NCBI GenBank assembly: GCA_963770765.1
Contig: CAVYQS010000017.1
Coordinates: 42,910 to 106,909, forward strand
Length of the DNA: 64,000 nucleotides
From: CAVPCY01 sp963770765
GTDB taxonomy: Bacteria; Actinomycetota; Coriobacteriia; Anaerosomatales; PHET01
Reading direction: 5' to 3'
The notes beneath the pieces are model-generated. The model was not told the DNA's origin. It was given only the letters and a program-made list of their open reading frames with translations, and made no database searches. A program made the translations under genes and the position numbers. Of the stretch, positions 17,200 through 26,666 are shown piece by piece. How positions within the stretch are numbered: position 1 is the stretch's first letter; each line of letters begins with the position of its first letter.

Positions 17200-18666
17200 C
17201 TACTCCCCCGCCGGGACACCAAGATCGGCGAGCACCTTGTCCACGGCGGCTTCACCGCTCTCGACGCAGTTCGGCAGACCGACACCGCGGTAACTCCCGC
17301 CGGCGAGCGCCAACCCCGTGATGCGCGCCGAGCGATCCTCGATCGTGGCGACTCGCTCGAGGTGGCCCATCGTGTACTGCGGCATTCCGAGCGTCCATCG
17401 GTAGAAGCGCCTGAAGATCGGCTTCGCCTCGGGGCGGATTCCGAGAATGCGCCGCAGCTCCTTCTCCGCGATCTCGGTGATCTCCTCGTCGCTGCTCTCC
17501 ATGACGGCTTGGTTGTTGGGGCCACCGACGAACCCGCGCAGGAGAACCGCTCCGCTGGGAGCGCGGCCGGGCCACTTCGTCGAAGAGTACGTCGCGGCGA
17601 GCAGCGAGACCTTCTCCACGGCCGGGCACAGCACGCCGAACGCGTTCATATCGATGCCGATCTCGGCCTCGTCGAAGGCGAGCGAGACCGTCGCCGAGGA
17701 GCTGGCGGGGATGGCTTTGAGGGCGTCTGCGATTCCGGGGTCGATGCCGCGAACAAGAGGTTCAGCCGCCCACGACTCGGTAGCGATCACAACGGCATCT
17801 CCCGAGTGAACGGTGCCGTCACGCAGCGCGACAGACCACAGGCCGTCGGCATCGCGGGTGATGGATGACACGTCAGAGCCCGTATGGATCTTCTCCGCGC
17901 CCGCATACTGCGCCATGGCCAGCGGCAGTTCGTGCATCCCGCGCTTGAACGCCGTGAAGAACGTCCGTGGATTCTCAGGGTCGACGGGATGCTTCCTGCG
18001 CATCTCCTCGGCCATCTTGCGCTGCGCGAGGAAGCCCTTGATCATGCAGCCGTACTTCTGCTCCATCTCGAGCAGGTTGGGAAACGTGGCTGCGAGCGAC
18101 ATCTGCGCGGGGTCGGAACCGTGAACGCCTCCGACAAGGGGTTCAGCGAGGCGATCGAGGATCTCTCGGCCCATGCGCCGCACGATGAAGTGCTCGAGGG
18201 TCTCGTCGTTGAACTCGCCCGGGGCGAGCTTCTTCTTGGGTACGAACAGATCCATGCCGGCGCGGATCTTGCCCGGCCAGGAGAACAGACCCGTCGTGGC
18301 GAAGGGCACGAACTTGGTGGGCGCGAACTGCATCACGCCGTCGGGCATGGCGTACAGCCGCCCCTTCTTGAGGATCAGGGTCTTCTTGCGCGAATCGTCG
18401 GTGGGCATCTTGTCGGCCGATAGCCCCACGAGCTCCGCGATCCGATGGATAGCCGGCTTCATCGTGAGAAACGAATCAGGACCGCCATCGACGATGAACG
18501 TGCCCCGGTCGGTCTCGACGATCTCGCCGTCGATCTTGCCGCCGATACGTCGATCGCGCTCAAGCACGATGAAGTCGACGTCGCCGCCTGCCTCCGCGGC
18601 CTGCCTCACTCGAATCGCAGCGCCAAGCCCCGCGAGGCCGCTGCCGATGATGATGACCTTCTTCAT
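17200..18666 (-). CDS. Protoporphyrinogen/coproporphyrinogen oxidase (HemG/HemY family), paralogue 1
   Basis: 488 aa from the ATG at 18666 (MKKVIIIGSGLAGLGAA, a GxGxxG FAD-binding fold preceded by GAGGACGGAC). The GPDSF motif, a central amino-oxidase substrate domain and the C-terminal ALAGGSYRGVGLPNCVESG, which closes over FAD, identify a HemY-type PPOX. It oxidizes protoporphyrinogen IX or coproporphyrinogen III late in heme synthesis. Last gene of a hemE-hemH-PPOX-PPOX cluster. Its neighbour is a clear paralogue; which of the two is the main enzyme cannot be told. Confidence 0.9.
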   Translation of the reverse strand: MKKVIIIGSGLAGLGAAIRVRQAAEAGGDVDFIVLERDRRIGGKIDGEIVETDRGTFIVDGGPDSFLTMKPAIHRIAELVGLSADKMPTDDSRKKTLILKKGRLYAMPDGVMQFAPTKFVPFATTGLFSWPGKIRAGMDLFVPKKKLAPGEFNDETLEHFIVRRMGREILDRLAEPLVGGVHGSDPAQMSLAATFPNLLEMEQKYGCMIKGFLAQRKMAEEMRRKHPVDPENPRTFFTAFKRGMHELPLAMAQYAGAEKIHTGSDVSSITRDADGLWSVALRDGTVHSGDAVVIATESWAAEPLVRGIDPGIADALKAIPASSSATVSLAFDEAEIGIDMNAFGVLCPAVEKVSLLAATYSSTKWPGRAPSGAVLLRGFVGGPNNQAVMESSDEEITEIAEKELRRILGIRPEAKPIFRRFYRWTLGMPQYTMGHLERVATIEDRSARITGLALAGGSYRGVGLPNCVESGEAAVDKVLADLGVPAGE

Positions 18667-18716
18667 GTCCGTCCTCATGTTCGCTTCGCACCACGCTCAT
18701 CCGGGGTGCTGAGTTG

Positions 18717-20219
18717 TCAGTACAGCCGAGCAGGCTTCTGGTCGTCTTCCGGCAGCTTGATGCCCCACTCGCCGAGTACCTTGGTGGCAGCCTTCTCGCC
18801 TGAGTCGAGGCAGTTCGGGACCCCGACTCCGTGGTACGCGCCCCCGCCCACGGCGAAACCGGGGATGCCGGCGCAACGAGACTCGATCTCGGCTACCCGC
18901 CCAAGGTGGCCCATCGTGTACTGCGGCATCCCACCCACCCAGCGGAACACGCGCGCGAACAGCGGCCGTGCCTCGGATTCGACGCCGAGCAGCTTGACGA
19001 ATGCCAGCCGAGCGATCTCGATCAGCTCGTCATCGTCTCGCCCGACGATTCCCTGATCTCGGGGGCCTCCTACGAATCCCCTGAGCAAGACGCGGCCGTC
19101 GGGGGCCCTGCCCGGCCACTTCGACGACATGAGCGAGATGCCGGTGACAGGCTCTTGTTCCACCGCCGGGGACAAGACCCCGTGCCAGTTCTTGTCGAAG
19201 GGGCACTCGGACTCGTCGAACGCCATCAGGATCGTGGCCGACGACGAACACGGTATGTCACCGATAAGCTCGCCCACGCGCTCATCCACGCCACCGGCAA
19301 GCGGCGAGGCGGCCCAGGCCTCAGCGCAGATCAGCACCGCATCGCCGCCCAGCGACTCTCCCGAGTCGAGCGTGACCCGGTATCCCCCTTCGGCGATGCG
19401 CTCGACGCGCGTGGCCGCCCGGCCGACATGTATGGAGTCACGTCCCGCCGCATCGGCCATCCGGTCGGTGAGCTCTTGCAGCCCGCCGAGAAACGATGTG
19501 AAGAACGTCCGCCGCTTCGCCCCGGGCTTGGGCGGATACTTCTTGCGCATCTCTTCGACCTTCTTGCGCTGCGCGAGAAAGCCGCGAACGAGAGAACCGT
19601 ACTGCTGCTCCATCTCCAGGAGATAGGGGTATGTGGCAGCGAGCGACATCTCGCCGGGGTCCGAGCCGTTCACGCCGCCCACCAGAGGTTCGGCAAGACG
19701 GTCGAGGCACTCGCGCCCCATCCGGCGCACCACGAAGCTCTCGACCGACTCGTCGTTATCCTCACCCTCGGCGATCCTCTTCTTGGGTATGACCAGGTCG
19801 AGCGCCATCCGGAACTTCGCGGGCCACGAGTACAGCGAGGTCGTGGCCATGGGGACGATCTTGGTGGGTGCGAACATCATGATGCCGTCGGGCATCTCCA
19901 CCAGCCGGCCGTCCTTGACGATGAACGTCTTCTTGTTCTCGTCGAGTGTCCCGGTCTCCTGATCGAAGATGTCGAGGAGCTTCGCCACACGATGGACCGC
20001 GGGTTTGTCGGTCAGAAACGAATCCGATCCGCCGTCGACGACGAAGGTTCCACCGGTGTCGGGATCGTCGACGTGAACGGTGTGGAGCTTCCCGCCAAGC
20101 CGGTCGTCCTTTTCGAGCAGGGTGAATGACACGTCATGGCCGGCATCGGCCGCTCGGCGGATCTTGTAGGCGGCACCGAGGCCGGCGACTCCTCCGCCGA
20201 TGATGATGATGTGTTTCAA
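18717..20219 (-). CDS. Protoporphyrinogen/coproporphyrinogen oxidase (HemG/HemY family), paralogue 2
   Basis: 500 aa from the TTG at 20219, chosen because AGGAG precedes it by 5 nt and the protein then starts at the FAD motif KHIIIIGGGVAGLGAA. Shares the whole architecture with paralogue 1, including DGGSDSF, GGVNGSDPGEMSLAATYP and the C-terminal GAYHGVGVPNCLDSG. It sits 50 bp upstream of paralogue 1 and about 90 bp downstream of hemH. Two adjacent copies suggest either gene duplication with division of labour (coproporphyrinogen versus protoporphyrinogen) or a second substrate. Confidence 0.9.
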   Translation of the reverse strand: MKHIIIIGGGVAGLGAAYKIRRAADAGHDVSFTLLEKDDRLGGKLHTVHVDDPDTGGTFVVDGGSDSFLTDKPAVHRVAKLLDIFDQETGTLDENKKTFIVKDGRLVEMPDGIMMFAPTKIVPMATTSLYSWPAKFRMALDLVIPKKRIAEGEDNDESVESFVVRRMGRECLDRLAEPLVGGVNGSDPGEMSLAATYPYLLEMEQQYGSLVRGFLAQRKKVEEMRKKYPPKPGAKRRTFFTSFLGGLQELTDRMADAAGRDSIHVGRAATRVERIAEGGYRVTLDSGESLGGDAVLICAEAWAASPLAGGVDERVGELIGDIPCSSSATILMAFDESECPFDKNWHGVLSPAVEQEPVTGISLMSSKWPGRAPDGRVLLRGFVGGPRDQGIVGRDDDELIEIARLAFVKLLGVESEARPLFARVFRWVGGMPQYTMGHLGRVAEIESRCAGIPGFAVGGGAYHGVGVPNCLDSGEKAATKVLGEWGIKLPEDDQKPARLY

Positions 20220-20309
20220 CGGCACTCCTGTTTCCGTGTGCGACGCAGGCGGTGGTCCCTTGCATCGCACGCCCCCGGGTGCCGGCTCGAAGGGCGCGCG
20301 AACGAAGAG

Positions 20310-21279
20310 CTAAGCGAGCTTGACCAGTTCCCGTGCGATCGCGTCGACGAGCACGGGGTGCTCGTTGGGCACCGGGACCCGTACGAACTCGATGTCGAGA
20401 TCGAGCGCCTTGCCCGCAGCGACGATATCGAGGTCGTACCTCGTCTCCATATGGTCTGTCATGAAGCCGATGGGGCAGACTGCGACGCCCTTGATCTGGG
20501 TGGCCGCAAGCGCTTCGAGGACCTCGTCCAGTTCGGGCCCGATCCACGCGCCGGGCCTGTTGCCCTTCGACTGGTACGCGAGGAACCAGGCACGAGGAGC
20601 ATCCGAACAGCCGAATATCTCGATCCCCTTCAAGAGGGGCGAGGCCGCATGCGCACCCTCGGTGAGTCCCAGTTTCAGCGCCACCGAGTTGGCGGTCCGC
20701 TCGAGGCCTGCCACGTAAGGATCGTCCTCGGTGAGATCACTTTCGGGCAGGCTGTGTGCCGAGAAGACCAGCGACGATGCCCTCATTGGGCTCGACGTCG
20801 GTGAGCGCCACAGCGGTGGCGCCAGCGAAGAAGCTCGCGTACTCGTCGAGCTCTGAGACGAGGGGGGCCTCGACGACGTTCACGCCGCCGATCTCCTCGG
20901 CCGCCTCGTCGATCGCCGCACGGTACGCGCCGTGTGCGATCTTGCTTTCGAACGGTGACAGCGACACGGCGATGACCTTGTCACACCCGGTCGCCTTCAG
21001 CGCACCAAGAGCATCCTTGATGAACGGGTGCCAATACGCCATGCCGATGGCGACCGGCATGGGCGACCCCAGCTCGTCGAGGGAGTTCTCGATCGCGCTG
21101 GCGATGTCGCTCGCGATCCCCGTGAGCGGCGAGCTGCCGCCGATGGCCAGATAGCGGCGCTTGACACGCTGGAGCAGCTCCTCGGAAGGCTCGACGCCCA
21201 TGAGGTTCTTCATGAATGGTCCGACCGCATCGAGCGTGTCGGGACCGCCGTACCCTGTGACGAGGACGCCCGTGGTCAT
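20310..21279 (-). CDS. hemH: Ferrochelatase HemH/CpfC (frameshifted in this sequence)
   Basis: About 322 aa after repairing one frameshift at 20780-20782 (an extra base in a CCC run; repair gives EPNEASSLVFSAHSLPE). N-terminal half: GVLVTGYGGPDTLD, IGGSSPLTGIA, AYWHPFIKDAL; C-terminal half: SAHSLPESD with the conserved metal-binding His, then CPIGFMTDHMETRYDLD. Ferrochelatases insert Fe(II) into protoporphyrin IX or coproporphyrin III. ATG at 21279, 6 nt after the hemE stop. Both halves are well conserved, so the break looks like a sequencing indel. Confidence 0.88.
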
Positions 21280-21285
21280 GAGCGC

Positions 21286-22359
21286 CTACGCCCCCGCCCG
21301 TATCCGGTCGGAGTGTTCGTGCACGAAACGGATCATCTGACGCGCCTTCTCGGGATCGCTCGTCTTATGAATACCGTGCCCCAAGTTGAAGATGTGGCCG
21401 GGGCGGGTACCCACCGCCTCGAGAATCTCGACGACCTGACGCTCGAGCTCAGCATCGGGAGCGAACAGTGCGACGGGGTCGATATTGCCCTGGATTCCGT
21501 ACCGAGGGTCGATCTGCTCCACCGCCCTGCGCATGTCGAGGCGCCAGTCGACGCCCACGATGTCCCCGCCCGCCTGCTGCACCAGATCGAGCATCGACGT
21601 CGCGCCGTTGGCGAAGTGGATGACGGGAACGCCGCCATCGGGTACGGCTTTGTCACCATGAGCCTTGACCGCATCAAGCACCCGCTTGCTGTACGGGAGC
21701 ACGAAGCGTTCGTAGTCCCTCGGGGCGATGTAACCGACCCAGCTGTCGAACATCTGTACCGTCTGAGCGCCGGCGTCGATCTGAGCGCACAGGTAGGCGA
21801 TGACGGTCTGCGTGAACTTGTCCATCAGCGAATCCCACGCAGCAGGGTCACTCCACATCAGCGCCTTGCAGTTCTCGTAGTCACGAGTCCCGTGGCCCTC
21901 GATGGCATAGCTCGCAAGCGTGAAGGGGGCGCCGGCGAAGCCGATGAGCGGCACCTTGTGCTCGAGTTCGCGGCGGAGGATCCTGATCGCGTCCATGACG
22001 TAGCCGGTGTCGTCGATCGGATCGGAGATCCCGAGCTTGGCTACGTCGGCTGCGCTGCGCACCGGATTGTGGATGACCGGACCCTCGCCCTTGGCGAACT
22101 CGAGGTCCAGACCCATGCCGGGAAACACGACGAGGATGTCGGAGAACAGGATCGCCGCATCGACGCCCACGAGGTCGACCGGCTGGAGCGTCACCTCCAC
22201 CGCCAGCTCAGGGGTACGGCACATCTCAAGGAAGCCATGCTTCTCACGGATCTCACGGTACTCCGGCATGTAGCGGCCGGCTTGGCGCATCATCCACACC
22301 GGAGTGCGCTCGGTTGCTTCGAGGCGTGCGGCGCGAAGGAACAGGTCGTTGAATGCCAT
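21286..22359 (-). CDS. hemE: Uroporphyrinogen decarboxylase
   Basis: 357 aa from the ATG at 22359 (MAFNDLFLRA, GAAAGGAC upstream). Signature PVWMMRQAGRYMPEYRE near the N-terminus supplies the substrate-binding Arg residues; FSDILVVFPGMGL and GFAGAPFTLASYAIEG follow, and LGHGIHKTSDPEK is the C-terminal signature. Decarboxylates uroporphyrinogen III to coproporphyrinogen III. First gene of the heme cluster. Confidence 0.96.
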   Translation of the reverse strand: MAFNDLFLRAARLEATERTPVWMMRQAGRYMPEYREIREKHGFLEMCRTPELAVEVTLQPVDLVGVDAAILFSDILVVFPGMGLDLEFAKGEGPVIHNPVRSAADVAKLGISDPIDDTGYVMDAIRILRRELEHKVPLIGFAGAPFTLASYAIEGHGTRDYENCKALMWSDPAAWDSLMDKFTQTVIAYLCAQIDAGAQTVQMFDSWVGYIAPRDYERFVLPYSKRVLDAVKAHGDKAVPDGGVPVIHFANGATSMLDLVQQAGGDIVGVDWRLDMRRAVEQIDPRYGIQGNIDPVALFAPDAELERQVVEILEAVGTRPGHIFNLGHGIHKTSDPEKARQMIRFVHEHSDRIRAGA

Positions 22360-22486
22360 GGGGTGTTGTCCTTTCGGATGCTTGTGAGTGCGAGGCACGC
22401 AAAGGCGCGCCGACTCGCAATGTTACCACGCGACCGCTGCTCCAGGGACCTCCGGCTCGCGGCTCCTGATGGCGGACTGACAGACC

Positions 22487-22518
22487 GAGGGCCCCACGTG
22501 TCACACCATGGGGCCCTC
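22487..22518 (-). terminator. Hairpin between acs and hemE
   Basis: GAGGGCCCCA and TGGGGCCCTC form a perfect 10-bp stem just downstream of the acs stop (22545). The following sequence is not strongly T-rich, so termination is likely but not certain. Confidence 0.5.
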
Positions 22519-22544
22519 GTGATGCTGCTTCAGTGCTGCGGTCC

Positions 22545-24536
22545 TCAGGCGTCGGGGGCGGTGTCCAGGATCGCCTGCACGATCGACGGGTCCGCAAGCG
22601 TCGAGATGTCACCGAACGCGTCCATCTCACGCTCACCGGCCGCGACCTTGCGCAAGATCCGCCGCATGATCTTGCCCGAACGCGTCTTGGGCAGCTCAGG
22701 CACGAAGTGGATGTGATCAGGGCTGGCGATCGGGCCGATCTCGTTGCGCACGTGACCCACGAGGATCTTGTACAGATCCGAACTCGCGGTCTCGCCTGTC
22801 TTCAAGATGACGTAGGCGTAGATGCCCTCGCCTTTGATGTCATGCGGGAAGCCGACCACGGCAGCCTCAGCAACCGACGCGTGACTCACGAGTGCAGACT
22901 CGACCTCAGCGGTGCCCATGCGATGTCCGGAGACGTTGATGACGTCGTCGACTCGGCCGAGGAGCCAGTAGTACCCGTCCTCGTCCTGACGACAGCCGTC
23001 ACCGGTGAAGTACTTCCCGGGAAACGTCGAGAAGTAGACTTCCTTGACGCGCGCGTTCTCAGGGTCGCCCCACGTGCCCCGCAGCATACCGGGCCACGGG
23101 TACTTGATGCACAGGCGCCCACCCGAGCCCTGAGGTGTCTCCGACTGGTCCTCGTTGAGGATCACCGGCTGGACTCCGAAGAACGGTCTCGTCGCCGAAC
23201 CGGGCTTCATGGGTGTGGCTCCCGGCAGGTTCGTGATCATGTGACCGCCGGTCTCGGTCTGCCACCACGTGTCGACGATCGGGATCTCGGAGCGGCCGAT
23301 GTTCTTCCAGTACCACAACCAGGCCTCCGGGTTGATCGGCTCGCCGACGGTGCCCAGTACGCGAAGGGTGGAGAGATCGTACTTCGCCGGCCATTCCTCG
23401 CCCGACTTCATCAGTGCGCGAATCGCCGTGGGCGCGGTGTAGAACTGGTTCACCCCGTGCTTCTCGATGATCTTCCAGAACCGGCCGGGGTCGGGATACG
23501 TCGGCACGCCTTCGAACATGAGCGACGTCGCGCCGACGCACAGCGGACCGTACACGACGTAGCTGTGCCCGGTGACCCAGCCGATGTCGGCCGTACAGAA
23601 GAAGACATCCTCGTCGTGGTAGTCGAAGGTGTACTTGAACGTCATCGCCGCGTAGAGCAGGTAGCCGGCGGTGGTGTGGAGCACCCCTTTGGGCTTACCC
23701 GTTGATCCGGACGTGTAGAGGATGAACAGCGGGTCCTCGGAATCCACCCACTCGACCTCGCAGTGCTTGCTGATGTCCGAGGAACGAGTCTCCTCGTGGT
23801 ACCAGAAGTCGCGCCCGGGCTCCATGTCCACGACGTTCTCGGTGCGCGATACGACGATGCAGCTCTCGACGGTGGGGCACTCGCGTAGCGCCTCATCGGC
23901 CATGGCCTTGAGCGGAATGATGCGCCCGCCGCGAAGGCCCTCGTCGGCGGTGACGAGCATCTTGCACGCGCTATCTTGGATCCTGTCGCGAAGCGACTGG
24001 GCCGAGAAGCCCCCGAAGATGATGGAGTGGATCGCACCGATGCGAGCACACGCGAGCATCGCGACGGGAAGCTCGGGGATCATGGGCAGGTAGATCGCGA
24101 CGCGGTCACCCTTCTTGATGCCGTGCTTCTTGAGCACGTTGGCGAAGCGGCACACCTTGTAGTACAGAGACTGGTAGGTGTAGACCTTGCTGCGGCCTTC
24201 GTCGTCTTCCCAGATGAGCGCGGCCTTGTTGCGGCGCCACGTGGTCAGATGCCGATCGAGGCAGTTGTAGGCGACGTTGGTCTTGCCCCCCTTGAACCAC
24301 TCCACACGCGGAGTGTCGAACTCGTAGTCGAGAACCGAGTCCCACTTCTTCTCCCAATAGAGGAACTCCTCGGCCTGCTCGGCCCAGAAGCCTTCGGGGT
24401 CTTCAACGGAGCGCTTATACATGGCCTCGTACTGCGCCATGTCTTTGATCCAAGCACCCTCCGAGACCCATGCGGGCGGATTGATGACCTGTGAGATGCC
24501 TGCCATCGACTGGATCGCCACAGACTCGTCAGCCAT
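22545..24536 (-). CDS. acs: Acetyl-CoA synthetase (AMP-forming)
   Basis: 663 aa from the ATG at 24536 (AAGGAGG upstream). Typical length. ATP-binding LYTSGSTGKPKG, VDTWWQTETGGHM, YFTGDGCRQDEDGYYWLLGRVDDVIN and the C-terminal PKTRSGKIMRRIL, whose lysine is the usual acetylation site, are all intact. Converts acetate, ATP and CoA to acetyl-CoA. Stands alone with a long 5' region of about 280 nt before a putative RNA gene. Confidence 0.97.
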   Translation of the reverse strand: MADESVAIQSMAGISQVINPPAWVSEGAWIKDMAQYEAMYKRSVEDPEGFWAEQAEEFLYWEKKWDSVLDYEFDTPRVEWFKGGKTNVAYNCLDRHLTTWRRNKAALIWEDDEGRSKVYTYQSLYYKVCRFANVLKKHGIKKGDRVAIYLPMIPELPVAMLACARIGAIHSIIFGGFSAQSLRDRIQDSACKMLVTADEGLRGGRIIPLKAMADEALRECPTVESCIVVSRTENVVDMEPGRDFWYHEETRSSDISKHCEVEWVDSEDPLFILYTSGSTGKPKGVLHTTAGYLLYAAMTFKYTFDYHDEDVFFCTADIGWVTGHSYVVYGPLCVGATSLMFEGVPTYPDPGRFWKIIEKHGVNQFYTAPTAIRALMKSGEEWPAKYDLSTLRVLGTVGEPINPEAWLWYWKNIGRSEIPIVDTWWQTETGGHMITNLPGATPMKPGSATRPFFGVQPVILNEDQSETPQGSGGRLCIKYPWPGMLRGTWGDPENARVKEVYFSTFPGKYFTGDGCRQDEDGYYWLLGRVDDVINVSGHRMGTAEVESALVSHASVAEAAVVGFPHDIKGEGIYAYVILKTGETASSDLYKILVGHVRNEIGPIASPDHIHFVPELPKTRSGKIMRRILRKVAAGEREMDAFGDISTLADPSIVQAILDTAPDA

Positions 24537-24820
24537 ACCGGCCTCCTTCGTATCTCGTGAGAACCGCGAACGTGAGCACACCGGCGTGCCCGCCTCGGTA
24601 CCCTCCTCGACCAACGACGCGGCCCGCGCACATGCGTGGGCCGACGCGTCCCATACTAAGCTGGGTACCCCACCACGCCCGTCCCCTAATGGGGTGGGCG
24701 GCGCGGGTGGGTCGGTGGACGGTATACGGGACCCCCGCTCAGGCCACATCGCGGCCTCCGGTTGCCCCCCGTCACCCGGCTGAGGAGAAGCCACCGGGGG
24801 TTACGTTGATCCGGAGATCC
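24537..24820. other. acs 5' region, no gene seen
   Basis: G/C-rich non-coding sequence between acs and the putative RNA gene. Several C- or G-rich inverted segments are present, but I see no classical riboswitch core. It should hold the acs promoter. Confidence 0.3.
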
Positions 24821-24821
24821 G

Positions 24822-24863
24822 TTTGTAACAAATGTTGCTCACTGCGTCTCAGAGTAGTATTGT
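24822..24863 (+). promoter_or_regulatory. Candidate promoter for the structured RNA
   Basis: TTGCTC (24835-24840) and TATTGT (24858-24863) are separated by 17 bp. A TTTGT-A-ACAAA palindrome at 24822-24832 lies just upstream and could be an operator. Confidence 0.35.
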
Positions 24864-24869
24864 CTCTCC

Positions 24870-25058
24870 ATTGACAGGTTTCCCTTCCCTCAAAACGCCG
24901 CTTCCGCGGGATGCGGACGGCAACCGGCTAAATGGGCGAATCAGCGACCGGCATCGCGAGAACGCGGTCACCAGGCAGACCGCTCGCCCGACTGAGACTC
25001 AGGGGTATTAGCAGGGAAGGATTGAGAAAGCCCCGGCCCGAAGGCCGGGGCTTTCGGC
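24870..25058 (+). ncRNA. Putative structured RNA, about 190 nt, identity unknown
   Basis: No conserved ORF. CCTTCCCT (24883-24890) near the 5' end can pair with AGGGAAGG (25013-25020) near the 3' end; inside, GGGCGA (24934-24939) pairs with TCGCCC (24984-24989), GACCG (24946) with CGGTC (24965), and GCCGCTTCCGC..GCGG forms another hairpin. A perfect 13-bp GC-rich hairpin (25026-25055) ends it. Length and end-to-end pairing would suit a 6S-type or other regulatory RNA. The same DNA read on the minus strand would be a distal acs leader, so strand is not proven. Confidence 0.35.
25026..25055. terminator. Bidirectional terminator hairpin
   Basis: GAAAGCCCCGGCC, CGAA loop, GGCCGGGGCTTTC: a perfect 13-bp stem. 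On the minus strand it follows the ASKHA gene (stop 25106); on the plus strand it ends the putative RNA and is followed by GGCTTTCC. Confidence 0.75.
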
Positions 25059-25105
25059 TTTCCTGAGTCCGAAAGACAGCATCGCTCGAGGCGGAACGTG
25101 CCGCC

Positions 25106-26665
25106 CTACGCTGAGTAGCTCTCCAGTGCCACGGCCCTCATGAGCTGGTCGTTGAAGTCCGGCCGCCCCGCGAGATCCACATGGTTCGCGCAGGACATCA
25201 CGCGCCCGATCACCGCCGCGGCATCGGGCAGTGTCGCGAGACGCACCGCACCCGCGAGCGATGTGTTGCCCGCAGCGGCGAGCCTGTCGCGAACCTCCCG
25301 CGGCACGAGCCCCAGCTCGACGACGTCCTCATGCGAGAGTGCGCTGCCGAAGGCCCCCGAGACGTGCACGGCCTCCAGATCGGCTGCGCGGATCTCTGCC
25401 GCGCGCAGAACCGACTCGATCGCCACGCGCACCGCCGCTTTGGCCAACTGCAGGCTGCGAATGTCCAGTTGGGTCATGACGAGGTGCCCCTCGCGCTCGC
25501 CGAAACGCACGCCCAACACGCCGGCCTCGCTCCGCGTGAACCGGCCGCCGAGCGGACCATCTTGCGTCAGTACCCCGCTCGCATCGACGTGCCCGTTGCG
25601 AACCAGGGCAGCAAGGGCTGACAGAAGTCCGGCACCGGAGAACCAGCGCGGCTCAGCGCCCCCCAACGAGGACAGCTCGACCTCGCCGTCCTCGCTGACG
25701 ACGACCTCGGTCACGGCGCCGGGGACTGCCAGCCCGCCGCTTGCGATGCCACCGCCCTCGAATGCCGGCCCCGCCGCTGCCGAAGCGACCCAGAGGGTCC
25801 CGCGAGCCGCGATGGCGACCTCGGCGTTGGTGCCCACATCGACCAGCATCCTGGGTCCGGCATCGAGCATACCGAGCGCCAGCACGCCCGCGACGAGGTC
25901 GCCGCCTACGAAGCCGGCGACCGGAGGAACGACCTCGATGCGGGCGCCGGTGGCCACCGCAGCCGTGACCTCGGGACTCGCGGCCACTCGGCAGCAGTCA
26001 GCCGGCACCGAGAAGGGGTACGACGCGAGCGACGACACGTTCGCGTCGCAGTACAGCGCCGTCATGACCGTGTTGCCGGCGACGACGACCCGCCGGACGC
26101 GCGCGGCGGCAGCGGGGCCCACGGCGGCGCGGATCGCATCCGCGACCGACTCGTCGGCGAGTCGTTGGAGGTCCGCACCGGCACCGGTCATCGCGGATGT
26201 CAGACGGCTCAAGACGTCTGCGCCGAACGACCGTTGGCGGTTCGCGACCACGGCACGTCCCAGCTCCCGTCCCGTTGCAGGAGCGACGACCGCCGCGGCG
26301 ACCGTCGTCGTGCCGAGGTCGACCCCTGCGACGAGATCCGCCCCCTGCGCCGTGTCCGCGGGCTCTGAAGACTCATCCACCGCGCTGACGATCGGCTTCA
26401 CGGTCACGGGGCCGATGATACGTGCCCGACAGGCCAGCCGGATTCCCGCTGGCGACGCGCCGAGCGCCTCTGCCTCCTCGGGGGTAGCCAGCTCCAAACC
26501 CTCGCCACGCACTCGGACTCCGCACGCACCGCAGGTTCCCCGTCCTCCGCACTCCGCATCGATCAGAACGCCGGCGACGCGAGCGCCTTCGAGCACCGTC
26601 GAGCCGGCCTTCACCCACGCGGTGACTCCGGACGGCTCGAACGTTATGGGGACGAGTTGCTCCAT
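25106..26665 (-). CDS. [2Fe-2S] ferredoxin-ASKHA ATPase, RACE-type reductive activator
   Basis: 519 aa. Residues 1-95 are a plant-type [2Fe-2S] ferredoxin (Cys39, Cys45, Cys48 in ECGGRGTCGACG and a fourth in LACRAR). The rest is the ASKHA ATPase seen in DUF4445 proteins, with LVAGVDLGTTTVAAAVV, MLVDVGTNAEVAI and HVSGAFGSAL. Relatives (RamA, RACo) use ATP to reduce Co(II) corrinoid proteins. No corrinoid protein or methyltransferase is nearby, so the partner is unknown. It overlaps no neighbour but follows hinT closely (1 nt), in an xseA-xseB-hinT-activator string. Confidence 0.88.
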   Translation of the reverse strand: MEQLVPITFEPSGVTAWVKAGSTVLEGARVAGVLIDAECGGRGTCGACGVRVRGEGLELATPEEAEALGASPAGIRLACRARIIGPVTVKPIVSAVDESSEPADTAQGADLVAGVDLGTTTVAAAVVAPATGRELGRAVVANRQRSFGADVLSRLTSAMTGAGADLQRLADESVADAIRAAVGPAAAARVRRVVVAGNTVMTALYCDANVSSLASYPFSVPADCCRVAASPEVTAAVATGARIEVVPPVAGFVGGDLVAGVLALGMLDAGPRMLVDVGTNAEVAIAARGTLWVASAAAGPAFEGGGIASGGLAVPGAVTEVVVSEDGEVELSSLGGAEPRWFSGAGLLSALAALVRNGHVDASGVLTQDGPLGGRFTRSEAGVLGVRFGEREGHLVMTQLDIRSLQLAKAAVRVAIESVLRAAEIRAADLEAVHVSGAFGSALSHEDVVELGLVPREVRDRLAAAGNTSLAGAVRLATLPDAAAVIGRVMSCANHVDLAGRPDFNDQLMRAVALESYSA

Positions 26666-26666
26666 C

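Noticed and set aside
20310..21279. Two separate half-length ferrochelatase genes
   Set aside because: The two frames join exactly into one HemH sequence by removing one base in a CCC run; no start signal supports a second gene.
24580..24625. T-box-like GGGTACCG stretch in the acs leader
   Set aside because: The match to AGGGTGGNACCGCG is incomplete, no specifier stem was evident, and acs is not a T-box target.
25003..25011. GGGGTAT half-site inside the putative RNA
   Set aside because: No inverted partner within a suitable distance.
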